Positions 47,121-57,649 of a DNA stretch of 64,000 nt are shown piece after piece (the stretch's first letter is position 1; every line of letters starts with the position of its first letter). Source of the DNA: Branchipolynoe longqiensis (Eukaryota; Annelida; Polychaeta; Phyllodocida; Polynoidae); contig CM059187.1 in assembly GCA_030323885.1 (NCBI GenBank), positions 126,957,525-127,021,524 of the forward strand, in the 5' to 3' direction. Position numbers and translations under genes: made by a program. Below the pieces are notes generated by a model. The model searched no databases and was not told where the DNA came from. It saw only the letters and a program-made list of their open reading frames with translations.

Positions 47121-48070
47121 ACAGACTCCATAGAAACATCAACCATATTATTAGGTAGAAATAGCTGGACATTTTGGCCTTTTGTGAAATTGAGATTAAT
47201 AATTTGGTACATCCAGAGCGAAATCAGTGGTTGCTTTTTGGTTTTCAAGGTGGGGTGATTTGTTTGTTCAACACGGTACTGAATTGGAGGTTTTCAGTAA
47301 GGTTCATTTAGTCCATTGGAAAAGGCAGCATTAGTGGCAACTTTAAGGCCTACTGAGTCCTATGTAGGAACATTAATATATAGATAGCATTTAGTGTAAA
47401 CCAAAGTTACCAACAGGTACTTATAGTTCATTCGTTTATAGAATTGAAGGCAGCTGTACGTTAGACGACAATTTCCCTAGAACAACGGTGATCAGTCATG
47501 GAGAACTTGGAATTCTACTGAATTAATGGTTGATGGAATCGATATACATAGATACATATATAAATACACACATACAGACACACAGATATGTGTATATTAT
47601 ATATATATATATATGTTTATATATATATACATTTATTTATATATAGTGACAATGGCGTCAATATAAGGTCACATCCCTTCCAATGAGGTTTTTGACAGGT
47701 GATCAGCGTTTGAGGCTATTCGAAAGAGAGAGGGAGGGAAAGGGAGAGAGAAAGAGAGAGAAAGAGAGGGAGAAAGAGAGTGAGAAAGTGAGAAAGAAAG
47801 AGAGAGAAAGAGATCGAGAATGGGAGAGAGAAAGAAATGGAGACAGAGAGAAAAATAGAGAAAGAGAGTGAAAGAGAGAAGAAATAGAGAGAAAGAGAGA
47901 GAGGGAGAGAAAAGCCAGAAAGAGATAGAAACAGAGAAAATCATCATATTTATAATCGGTGATACCAGCAGCAATAGCTCCCGGAACCAGTGCTGGCCGC
48001 GCCTTGTTCTCGCCGGTACGTCCGGTGCGTGAGGCGGGCCTCATAACGAGCCCGGCCTCTGTCTACACAC
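46500..48070. other. About 1.6 kb without a gene; GA and AT tracts
   Basis: Holds a (TA)n run at 47,095-47,120 and a GA-rich tract at 47,720-47,940 (GAAAGAGAGAGAAAGAG). The rest is unique sequence in which I recognise nothing. The Ser/Leu/Phe minus-strand frames are GA-tract translations. Confidence 0.6.
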
Positions 48071-48370
48071 AGTCCCGGTGTAGTAAGTTCAAAACACTAC
48101 CCCACAAAGACTCTACGGTAGTGTCTTCAACCTAGGTTCAAAACACTATGGTAGTGTTTTCAACCTGGTTGAAGGTAGGTTCAAAACACTACTGTGGCCA
48201 CGCTCAAAACACTATCCGTAAGTTCAAAATACTTGCTTTAAATTTAAAACACTACTCTAATGTAGAATGCAGTAGGGTGGGGTGGTGTGCAGTCGGCTCG
48301 GGAAGTATGCAATAGGGTGAGGAAGTATGCAGTAGGGTGGAGTAGTATATAGTAAGTTGGTACAGTAGGG

Positions 48371-48697
48371 GTTGTTGTTGGTTGTTATTTTATGTCCTAG
48401 TAACATCTAAGGTCATAGCAGGACGGGTACAGACTTGTGACAATGCGCACTCATGGTGACTTTATAGTGCTGCTCCACTGGGAAATCAGTGCGCCAGCCT
48501 GATATCCCACTCAGTCACATTATCCTGACACTGAGCTAACCAGTCCTGGCACTATCCGATTAATGCTGAGTGCCATGATAGGAAGCGACAAATATCAATT
48601 TTAAAGTCATTGGTTTGACTAGACTGGGAACCGAACTCCCGACCTTCCGCACGCGAGGTGATGCTCTACCGATTAGGCCACCTCACCTGCGGGTGGG
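48371..48697 (-). mobile_element. SINE-1, full length, inserted in foldback F copy 1
   Basis: On the minus strand: A box TGGCCTAATCGGTAGAGCAT (48,661-48,680), B box GGAGTTCGGTTCCC (48,626-48,639), standard body and a tail at 48,371. This copy has the most tRNA-like head in the window and best retains a usable RNA polymerase III promoter. Confidence 0.92.
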
Positions 48698-48781
48698 GAT
48701 GTATGCAGTAAGGTGGGGCTGTGTGCAGTAATGAGGGGCAGTATGCAGTAGGGTAGGGAAGTATGCAGTAGGGTGGGAAAG

Positions 48782-49055
48782 TTTGTTTTGTTTGTTTGTT
48801 GTTGTATTACATCCTAGAAACATGTAAGGTCATACCAGGATGCATACCGACATGTGATAGTGCGCACTCATGGTGACTTTATAGTGTTGCCCCATTGGGA
48901 GACCAGGCCAACCAGTCCTTGCCATATCCTAATAATGGTGAGCGCCTGGCTAGGAGGTGACAAGTATAAATTTTTAAGTCATTGGTTTGACTCGACCAGG
49001 GTTCGAACCAACAAACCCATGGGTTAGGATCCCTTGATCTCTGAAAACAGGAGAG
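48782..49055 (-). mobile_element. SINE-1, second copy inside foldback F copy 1
   Basis: Tail GTTTGTTGTTGTATTAC, body with GTGATAGTGCGCACTCATGG, B box GGGTTCGAACC. Part of the middle (the GATATCCCACTCAGTCAC block) is deleted relative to other copies. Confidence 0.9.
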
Positions 49056-49730
49056 CCAGGACACTACCAGCATATACTAATATGGTGTTAAGCACCGCAG
49101 CACTATCAGTGTATACTAATATTTGATAAACTCCGCAGCAAGATCAGCATATACTAATATGTGATGCAGACCCTGCACCACTGTCATTAAATGCCACAGC
49201 ATGGTCAGCTTCCACGGTAACATTGTTACGCACCACATCACTATCCGCGTACACTAATTCAGCATTATGTGCTGCAGCACTATCAGTGTATACTAATATG
49301 TTGCTTAACTCTGCAGCACTATCAGCATATACTAATATGTGGTGCAGACACCGCAGCACAATGAGTGTATGCTAGTAATACATTGTTAAACACCACAGCA
49401 CTATCAGCATATACTAATATGGTGTTATGCACTGCAGCACTATCAGTGTATACAATACATTGTTAAACTCCATACCACTATCAGTGTATACTACTACGTT
49501 GTTAACCTCTAACTTCAAATGCCGCAGCACTAACAGCATATACTAATATGTGGTGCAGATGCCGCAGCACTACCAGCATATACTACCAATACATGCTTCA
49601 AATGGCGCAGCACTATCAGCATATACTAATATGTGGTGCAGATGCTGCAGCACTATCAGCACATAGTACTAATACGTGCTTCAAACACTGCAGCATGGTC
49701 AGCGTACCCAAAATATATATACGTATACCA
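49055..49730. repeat. CAGCACTATCAGCATATACTAATATG minisatellite
   Basis: About 13-15 imperfect units of 40-60 bp with a constant GCAGCACTATCAGYRTATAC core and a variable linker (GTGGTGCAGATGC, GTTGTTAAACTCC, GTGCTTCAAA). It forms the core of foldback F; the same core occurs inverted in copy 2. Confidence 0.9.
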
Positions 49731-49959
49731 AATATGTATACATATACCAATATGTTTATTTTGCGGCACTATAACCACCCCTGCTGTGTCATGATAGTGT
49801 TTTGAACTTTGGTAGTGTGTTGAGCATATGTGGGGGTAGTGTTTTCAACTTAACAGTAGTGTTTTAAACCTAAGTTCAAAACACTACGGTAGTGTTTTGA
49901 ACCTAAGTTCACAACACTGCCGTAGTGTTTTGAACGGGGTAGTCTTTTTAACGTCCATC

Positions 49960-50685
49960 ACCGGCCTGCACCAGGTCGGGTTCCCCGAGCTGCGGATCGC
50001 CGCAGTCCACGGGCCGACGTCGGGGCACCCCGGCAGCACAATGGCACGGGTCCCCGCCAGTCGCCGGTAAGACAGTAATTACAGCCCACCCTACATCTCT
50101 GTGGAGTGAGAGAAATAAGGTTGGAAATCAGACACCATCTCTACTCCTAGACGCACACAGCTAACAGTTTACCGATCGTTTCCAGAGGAGTTATCTTTTA
50201 CATGAACAAACTGCAATGCATGCTTAAATTATGTTTTTTAACCCATAGGCCACCACATCATTATGCAGTGGTTATTGTGGCAAGCAGTCTTCACGTGGTT
50301 GCTAAATACTTTTTTTGTTGGTTTTTAATTTGTTCTTTTTGTTGAAAGATTTCTTTTCTTTTCGTTTCTGATTCGCCCGGTAAATATTTGGTGAAGCGCT
50401 CTCCGTGCGTCAAAGTCGAGCAGGAACTAGGCGTAATTTCGTCGTGATGGTCGATGATAGGGGCCGAGATGGAAGTGTAGGTGTGTGTGTGGGTGAGCAA
50501 CGAGGTTAATGTTAGAGGTCAAAGGTCATCTGGATGAGCATGGTCGGTCATGAGGAACTTACAAGGTCACCAGTGGACATATTCATAAACAAAGGGGTTA
50601 CAACCGTGTCACTTGCACAATAATAACTCTCACAAGCACCACTCCACAGTTTGACGTCCAACCGCCCAATGATAAACAAAAATAT
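49960..50685. other. No recognised gene
   Basis: Unique sequence; GC-rich at 49,960-50,070, AT-rich later. No exon-like frame was recognised. Confidence 0.5.
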
Positions 50686-50689
50686 TGTT

Positions 50690-51112
50690 GCTGCATAGAA
50701 TCTCGTAATAAGTCAATTTAATAGAGGCTGTTACTACTGAAGTATTTAGTGCCAGAGCTTAGGCATGCTTGCCAAAATTAATTTCGCCTGTTTTGACGCA
50801 CCACTCACCAAAGTTAGCCATTTAAAATAAAGGTAACTTCAAACTAAGCTAAAGGAGACTATGATGATTAGAATTTTTTTTTTTTCTTGAAGATTTATAC
50901 TGCCTATCATGGATAAGCCTGAATAGGCTTGTTTTCACCATTAGACAGTTTGTCGATAGAAAGCCCGAGCCTACACTTTACCGACTCAAGGGATTGTTAA
51001 CCTCCCACACCACATAGACATGGTATGAGAGCAACTGGCCTTCGATGACGCTGTAATCTATTTATCTCAGAAAATGGCAGACGTTCAAAAGCATCGGGCT
51101 ATGCAACTTTAA
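50690..51112. mobile_element. MITE of the GCATAGTCCGAT family (copy T4), interrupted by SINE-2
   Basis: Left end GTTGCTGCATAGAAT (decayed), right end ATCGGGCTATGCAACT before TTAATAA. It contains AAAGGTAACTTCAAACTAAG. A SINE-2 copy sits at 50,872-51,056, just before the TATTTATCTCAGAAA word that continues the MITE. Confidence 0.8.
50872..51056 (-). mobile_element. SINE-2, 5' truncated, nested in MITE T4
   Basis: Carries the SINE-2 3' half (a T-rich end, GCCTATCATGGATAAGCC, GAAAGCCCGAGCCTACAC, CCTCCCACACCACATAG) and stops before the tRNA head. It interrupts the MITE, so it is younger than the MITE insertion. Confidence 0.9.
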
Positions 51113-51457
51113 TAACGCTATGTGGTATATCGTATAGACCTATTTCATATGATGTCAGCATATATGTATCTAGGTCAGTACGCATGCCTTTTGGCTGCAG
51201 GATGACACACTGTCACACTGCAAACTCAATGGCTATGAGGAATCTTCATAGAGAACAAGTGAAATATCTCTAGAACCACACCACCTAGACACAAACCGTG
51301 TGGTACACATATAGAAAACATATTCAAGGAATAGATTATATTAAATTTATAAGGCTATGGTTCTGCATTTCTATTAATTTTGAATAAAATAAACGTTTTG
51401 CACTGCTCATACCGGCAAACTCAATGCAGGTATTGCAATATCTGCAATACCTGCATA

Positions 51458-51515
51458 TCATATCATATCATATCATATAATATCATATAATATCATATCA
51501 TATCATATCATACCT
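51458..51515. repeat. (CATAT)n pentamer repeat
   Basis: About 11 units of ATCAT/CATAT with two AATAT variants. Confidence 0.93.
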
Positions 51516-51579
51516 GCATACGCGCATACACAATGTTTATAAACATTGAAAGGGGTCTATAGTATATCATAACAGTTAA

Positions 51580-51914
51580 AGCTAGGATTCCTTACATGCG
51601 GTATGCGGTATGTGAATGCGAATGCGAATGCGGCAAAAAATCGAAAAGCATCTAAGTCAATGGGGGTGATTCCTTACATGCGGTATGCGGCATGCGGCAT
51701 GCGACATGCGAATACTGAATCGGTCCATGTAGCGATCGGTGCGGCATGCGAATGCGAATGCTGCTGCGTTTGCCATAGAGAACAGTGGTGAGGAAACCTG
51801 ACACTGTGTGTGGGTGTGTGTGTGGGTGTGGGTGAAAGGACCCATCCCATAATCACGCCGCACGCCGCATGCCGCATGCGGCATGCCGCATACCGTGTGT
51901 AAGGAATCCTAGCT
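51580..51914. mobile_element. Complete 335-bp foldback unit, twin 1
   Basis: Left AGCTAGGATTCCTTACATGC, right GTGTGTAAGGAATCCTAGCT, TAA on both sides. Inside are a TCGGTCCATGTAGCGATCGG hairpin and GTGTGGGTGTGTGTGTGGG. It is nearly identical to the unit at 53,632-53,966; I see roughly seven differences, and the internal TG microsatellite is unchanged. Confidence 0.92.
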
Positions 51915-52049
51915 TAAAGGGCGCATTCCATATATGCGTAATGCGTAATGCGTAATGCGTTATGCGTTATGCGAATGCCATCATTCCATATACGCGTAAT
52001 GCGTATTGTGTTATGCGTTATGCGCTATGCAGTGAAGTATATAAAAAGT

Positions 52050-52510
52050 ATATAAAAAGTGTGTGTGACTCTGTGTCTCTGTGTGTGTCTCTATGTGTGT
52101 GTCTGTGTCTCCGTGTCTGTGTGTGTGTCTCTGTCTGTGAGACACACACACAGACACACACACAGACACACACACAGACACAGAGACATACACACACAGA
52201 CACACACACAGACACAGAGATACACACAGACACACACACAGCAACAGAGACACAAAGACACAGATACATAGACACACACACAGACACAGAGACACAACAC
52301 AGAGACACACACAGAGACACAGAGACACAACACAGAGACACACACACACAGACACACACACACAGACACACACAGACACACACAGACACACACAGACACA
52401 GAGACACACACACACAGACACACACAGACACACACAGAGACACACACAAAGACACAGAGACACACACAGACACAGATACACACACAGAGACACACACACA
52501 CAAAGAGGGA
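52050..52510. repeat. CACACAGACACAGAGACA microsatellite, block 1
   Basis: Begins as TCTGTGTGTGTC on one side (52,065-52,138), turns over at 52,138-52,145 and continues as GACACACACACAGACAC. The block is therefore itself partly an inverted repeat. Frames give Cys/Val/Ser or His/Thr/Asp low complexity. Confidence 0.93.
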
Positions 52511-52654
52511 TGTTAGGACCATCCCAAATATGAAGACTGCTTCCTAACAGGTCCGCCGCATAAACCTACACGGCTGTCCGTAATTATCAGTCGCCTCCTC
52601 CAGCCTTATATCAATGGACAAATGCGACTGATGCTTTTCTGTTCACAGACACAG

Positions 52655-52850
52655 AGATACAACACAGAGACACACACACAGAGACACACACACACAGAGA
52701 CACACCCACAGACACACACACAGACACACACACAGACACAGAGACACACACACAGAGACACACACACAGACACACACACAGACACACACACAGACACAGA
52801 GACACACACACAGACACAGATACACACACAGAGAGACACACAGAGAGGGA
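52655..52850. repeat. CACACAGACACAGAGACA microsatellite, block 2
   Basis: Second copy of the array. Each block is followed by the same ~135-bp sequence (GAGGGATGTTAGGACC, GACTGCTTCCTAACAGGTCC, ACAAATGCGACTGATGC) at 52,503 and 52,845, so block plus tail is a roughly 340-bp tandem duplication. Confidence 0.92.
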
Positions 52851-53631
52851 TGTTAGGACCGTCCCAAATATGAAGACTGCTTCCTAACAGGTCCGCCGCA
52901 TAAACCTACATGGCTGTCCATAATTATCAGTCGCCTCCTCCAGCCTTATATCAATGGACAAATGCGACTGATGCTTTTCTATTCGCAGCACCTTTACACA
53001 TTACGCATTACGCACCGATCGCTACATGGAGCGATCGGGATAATGGATTTTATTCGCATTCGCATTCGCATTACGCATTGCGCGTATATGGAATGTAGCT
53101 CATAGGTTTCAAGGCGTTTTGATTTTTTGTCGCATTCGCATTCGCATTACGCATTAAAGCTGAGATTCCTTCTACGCGGTATGCGGCATGCAGCATGCGG
53201 CATGCGGTATGCGGTATGCGAATGGGAAGATTCCTTCTACATGGTATGCGGCATGCGGCAGACGGCACATGACTGGCTATATTTAAAAAATAAAAATAAA
53301 CAAGGATACTCCATACTGCACTGTATATGGCCTAATATGGCATGTATATCCATGTACCTCTTGGTACTGCACATGGAAGTTCCTACCTTTATAATTACCA
53401 AATTATAGATAAGTATTCATATTTTTGTGGCTCTGGTAGCATTTTTACCAACCCGAACCCCCACACTACCATATTGTAAACGTGCCGGCAGTTGTCGCAT
53501 TCGCATTCGCATTCGCATTCGCATACCGCGTGTAAGGGTTGCAGCCCATTGACTTCAAGGCGTTTCGATTTTTTGCCGCATTCGCATTCGCATATGCCTA
53601 ACGCATACCGCGTGTAAGGAATCCTAGCTTA

Positions 53632-53966
53632 AGCTAGGATTCCTTACACGCGGTATGCGGTATGCGAATGCGAATGCGAATGCGGCAAAAAATCGAAAAG
53701 CATCTAAGTCAATGGGGGTGATTCCTTACACGCGGTATGCGGCATGCGGCATGCGGCATGCGAATACTGAATCGGTCCATGTAGCGATCGGTGCGGCATG
53801 CGAATGCGAATGCTGCTGCGTTTGCCATAGAGAACAGTGGTGAGGAAACCTGACACTGTGTGTGGGTGTGTGTGTGGGTGTGGGTGAAAGGACCCATCCC
53901 GTAATCACGCCGCACGCCGCATGCCGCATGCCGCATGCCGCATACCGTGTGTAAGGAATCCTAGCT
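53632..53966. mobile_element. Complete 335-bp foldback unit, twin 2
   Basis: Left AGCTAGGATTCCTTACACGC, right GTGTGTAAGGAATCCTAGCT. It matches 51,580-51,914 over its full length. It abuts neighbours on both sides through palindromic AGCTTAAGCT and AGCTTAAAGCT junctions. Confidence 0.92.
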
Positions 53967-54231
53967 TAAAGCTAGGATTCCTTACACACGGTAAGCGGCA
54001 TGTGGCATGCGGCATGTGGCAAGCGGCATGCGGTATGCGAATGGGAAGATTCCTTACACACGGCATGCGGCGTGCGGCATGCGGTAAGCAGCATATAAAA
54101 GTGTGCACCCATGTGTACATTCATTGGTATTCATATTTCTGTGCATATGGTAGCATTTTTAGCTTTAAGCTAGGATTCCTTACACACGGTAACCGTCAGT
54201 CTCCCGATTGGGACGGTCCTAACATCCTAAA

Positions 54232-55870
54232 CCGAGCCATGTTAGGACCGTCCTTTTCGGTCAACAAAACCATTATTTTGTCTTTATGTGTGCTATTTCT
54301 ACTCGTGGGGGTTCCTACCTTTATTATAACCAAATTATAACTAAGTATTCATATTTTTGTGGCTCTGGTAGCATTTTTAGCAACCGGAACCACCACCACT
54401 ACCATATGTTTCCACTCAGCAGCCACTTGCTATCCGGACCGCACTTCGTCCACACCTCTCTCTATCACCTCTCCGCCGGCCGGACACCTCCTTGATATGT
54501 CTGAAAAGAGTTCCAGGAGGGGGTGCCTGCCGGCATTTTCACTTTCTACCCTTACTCTGTCCGTGTCTATGGCTCGCCGGTTGGTCACCATAGGGCAGAT
54601 AGGCACGGGCCTTTGACTCAACTCTCCTCATTTCTCTTTCCTAGATCTGCCCATTCGATTTCTCCCAGGCTCACTTCTTCCCCTAACCAGGGTTGTTGTG
54701 TTCTTGGGTGGGGCTCTTGACCTTTTACGATTTCTCTGTCTGGTTCTTGTTGTGGAACGACCGCTGCTCCCACCTTTGCCCGCCTTCCTCGAACCCCTGC
54801 TGACCGGATGCAAGTGCTACACTACACACACCACACAGCTCTACTACAAACAGACTGCGCGGAGAGATCCGCTGCCACCCGGCGCCCCGTCGTCACTACG
54901 TCGTGAAGGATGTCCCAGCCTTCATAACACTTCCTCTGAGACCACTTCACCCGCAGAAGACATGTCTTAACCAAAGACTGGGCCGATTTATCGGAGCCTC
55001 TCTATAAATGTTGCAGTTCTGCAACCGGTAACCGTCGTAAGGTTACGAACACCCCATACCATACCACCATACCACCACTCAGCAGCCTTGGAGACTGCTT
55101 CCTAACAGGTCCGCGCTCTACCTTGTCCTGGCTGTCCGTAATTATCAGTCGCCTCCTCCAGCCTTATATCAATGGACAAATGCGACTGATGCTTTTCTAT
55201 TCACACCCCTGTGTCGCATGCCGCATGCCATGTTAGGACCGTCCTTTTCGGTCAACAAAACCATTATTTTGTCTTTATGTGTGCTATTTCTACTCGTGGG
55301 GGTTCCTACCTTTATTATAACCAAATTATAGATAAGTATTCATATTTTTGTGGCTCTGGTAGCATTTCTAGCAACCGGAACCACCACCACTACCATATGT
55401 TTCCACTCAGCAGCCTTGGAGACTGCTTCCTAACAGGTCCGCGCTCTACCTTGTCCTGGCTGTCCGTAATTATCAGTCGCCTCCTCCAGCCTTATATCAA
55501 TGGACAAATGGGACTGATGCTTTTCTATTCACACCCCGTGTCGCATGCCGCATGCCATGTTGGGACCGTCCTTTTCGGTCAACAAAAGCATTATTTTGTC
55601 TTTATGTGTGCTATTTCTACTCGTGGGGGTTCCTACCTTTATTATAACCAAATTATAGATAAGTATTCATATTTGTGTGGCTCTGGTAGCATTTTTAGCA
55701 ACCCGAACCACCACCACTACCATATGTTTCCACTCAGCAGCCTTGGAGACTGCTTCCTAACAGGTCCGCACTCTACCTTGTCCTGGCTGTCCGTAATTAT
55801 CAGTCGCCTCCTCCAGCCTTATATCAATGGACAAATGCGACTGATGCTTTTCTATTCGCACCCCGTGTCG
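54232..55870. repeat. About 315-330-bp tandem repeat, three units, inside the foldback chain
   Basis: Each unit runs from GCCATGTTAGGACCGTCC (first two; GGGACCGTCC in the third) through CTACTCGTGGGGGTTCC, CACCACCACTACCATATG and GACTGCTTCCTAACAGGTCC to GCATGCCGCATGCC. Unit 1 is split by retroposon X at 54,423-55,074. Unit 2 starts at about 55,227 and unit 3 at about 55,554. The long frame at 55,211-55,966 is a translation of this array. Confidence 0.9.
54423..55074 (+). mobile_element. Retroposon X, copy 2, 652 bp, with target-site duplication
   Basis: Starts CCACTTGCTATCCGG exactly as copy 1 at 15,786. It ends with TTGCAGTTCTGCAA and GGTAACCGTCGTAAGGTTAC, two consecutive hairpins, then a CCATACCATACCACC tail. 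It is flanked by CCACTCAGCAG at 54,412-54,422 and 55,075-55,085. It is about 40 bp longer than copy 1, with a CTACACACACCACACAG-type segment near 54,815 and other indels. No intact coding frame is shared with copy 1. Confidence 0.85.
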
Positions 55871-56244
55871 CATGCCGCATGCCGGACCGATCGCTACAGG
55901 GACCGATCGAGTTGTCGCATTCGCATTCGCATTCGCATACCGCGTGTAAGGGTTGCACCCCATTGACTTCAAGGCGTTTCGATTTTTTGCCGCATTCGCA
56001 TTCGCATTCGCAGACCGCATACCGTGTGTAAGGAATCTCAGCTTTAGTCATCGTCGACAGCTGGCGTGATGTGAGTAGTATACAAAGAGGACACTTGAAC
56101 AGGCGCGCTTTGTGCCTATCTGTGAGCGTAATGCCGCGCTTTGACTGCGCCGGGAAGAGGAGACGTCGTGGGAATATTGCTGTCGTTTCCACCAACCAAG
56201 TCAGGCAGGTGGGGACATCTTTTGCCAGTCTTTGCTTTGCTTAA

Positions 56245-56561
56245 AGCTGCATAGTCCGATGAAAGCATCACATCTTCAAAACCAAAAACACTGACCTAGA
56301 TTTGATTCTCCATATTTAATGTATATACCGGTGAACTTAGTGAGCATTTGTTTTTGCATAGAAATTTACTAGAAACTTTACTGTCAGAGTTTTGGTGTGC
56401 TTACCAAAATTAAATTGGCATGTTTGCACTTCAAATTTCTCCAAAGTTAGCCATTTAAAATAAAAGTTACTTCAAACTAAAGCAAGATAGATTATGATGG
56501 TCAACCTGATATATTTATCTCAGAAAGTGACAGAACCTCAAAACCATCGGACTATGCAACT
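56245..56561. mobile_element. MITE of the GCATAGTCCGAT family (copy T5), TAA duplication
   Basis: Left end AGCTGCATAGTCCGATG, right end CATCGGACTATGCAACT, TAA on both sides (56,242-56,244 and 56,562-56,564). At 317 bp this is the cleanest copy and best defines the family. Confidence 0.92.
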
Positions 56562-56748
56562 TAACCGAGTTCAATCCCGACAACATTGGCCTGGGATTGT
56601 TGGCAACGATTCGTAACTATGCATCCCGTATATAAAATCAGTATATAGGCATACCAATACAGATGAGAGCCTTGCTCAGACTAGCACTATGAACCTACTA
56701 CCTACTAGTTTTATTTACATATATACACTTTATTGGGGGATACAAGAG

Positions 56749-56969
56749 TTCAGGTGCAAAAACCACGTAAACGCCAATCCAAAAATGTAGTTTAAATATA
56801 AGATTTGCACCTGAAAATAATTTTAATTCTCACTGATTCCACTTTTAATATGATCACATGGTTATGAAGCAATGAACAAGTAGGAATATAACATTTTTCA
56901 TTTTGAAGGTTCGATTCCAATGTTTATCTCCATTTTTGGATTGGCATTTACGTGGTTTTGCGCCTGAAC
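56749..56969. mobile_element. MITE of the GGTGCAAAACC family (copy C2)
   Basis: Terminal repeats GTTCAGGTGCAAAAACCACG and its partner CGTGGTTTTGCGCCTGAAC extend inwards through AACGCCAATCCAAAAATG for about 38 bp. No coding capacity. A solitary right end of the same family lies at 57,441-57,481. Confidence 0.9.
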
Positions 56970-57440
56970 CCTTTCTAGCTTTTTATTCATCAAATGATTT
57001 ATTTTATCAGCGCCATAATACAGGTCTTCCAGCCATAATATAATCTAGTATGATACATTCAATAGGCTTTTGGTTGGACAATTGTAAATATCTTATAAAA
57101 TAGAATAATAGCGTGCATATATGCTACATAACTACAAAGTAATCAGAATAAAAATCGATGGATAAAAATACAACAAATAGTTTAAGACATTTTTGTATTA
57201 TTAATTATGAGAAAACGGCCTGCTTGCCTTAATAAAATGAACGAGGGCAACATAAAAGAAACCTTCAGAATTATATTCGTCGATGATTTTAAAATGGATG
57301 GTTCAACTGGGTATATTCCTTTTACAAGTGTTAATCCGGTCAGATATTAAGCAATATACATTGGAATCCAACCATCAAATAAGAAAAGTGGAATTGGTGA
57401 AAATTAAAATTACCTTGCGATAAAAATCCATTATTTTAAT

Positions 57441-57640
57441 GACATTTTTGGATTGGAGTTTACGGGGTTTTGCACCTGAACTCTTCATATGTATATATAT
57501 ATATATATGTATATATATATGTATATCTATTTGTATATCTGCATATATATGTATATGTATATATGTATATTCATATATGTATATATTTAGATATACATAT
57601 ATACACACATTCATATACATACATATATAATCATATATAT
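57441..57640. repeat. Solo MITE end followed by an ATATGTATATAT tract
   Basis: CATTTTTGGATTGGAGTTTA and GGGGTTTTGCACCTGAAC match the right end of MITE C2. An AT tract (57,490-57,640) follows, as after MITE C1 at 42.1 kb. Confidence 0.8.
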
Positions 57641-57649
57641 ATACATGAG

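Larger units (their letters stand above)
48073..49960. mobile_element. Foldback element F, copy 1, with minisatellite core
   Basis: Both ends are inverted repeats built from TTCAAAACACTACGGTAGTG-type sequence: left arm about 48,073-48,260, right arm about 49,793-49,945. The left end reads CCGGTGTAGTAAGTTC; the right end, on the other strand, starts CCGGTGATGGACGTT. Between them lie GCAGTAGGGTGGGG words, two SINE-1 insertions and a minisatellite (49,055-49,730). A second copy in the opposite orientation is at 60,965-61,690. Confidence 0.8.
51580..56043. mobile_element. Chain of abutting foldback elements (GCGGTATGCG family)
   Basis: Six adjacent units with ends of the type AGCTAGGATTCCTTACACGC, or AGGGCGCATTCCATATATGC for the second: 51,580-51,914, 51,918-53,154, 53,158-53,629, 53,632-53,966, 53,970-54,164 and 54,168-56,043. 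The junctions are single TAA or TTA trinucleotides (one is TA), and the outer flanks are TAA (51,577-51,579) and TTA (56,044-56,046). All are full of GCATTCGCATTCGC, GCGGCATGCG and GTAATGCGTAATGCG words. The third unit begins AGCTGAGATTCC and the last ends GGAATCTCAGCT, so those two ends may also belong to one larger element with the others inside it. No transposase is encoded. Confidence 0.85.

Noticed and set aside
52011..52522. Cys/Val/Ser-rich secreted or metallothionein-like protein
   Set aside because: All six frames of the CACAGACACA microsatellite are open here; the cysteines come from TGT/TGC in the repeat.
55211..55966. A 251-residue protein with internal repeats
   Set aside because: The frame follows two units of a tandem repeat inside a foldback chain and no domain is recognised.
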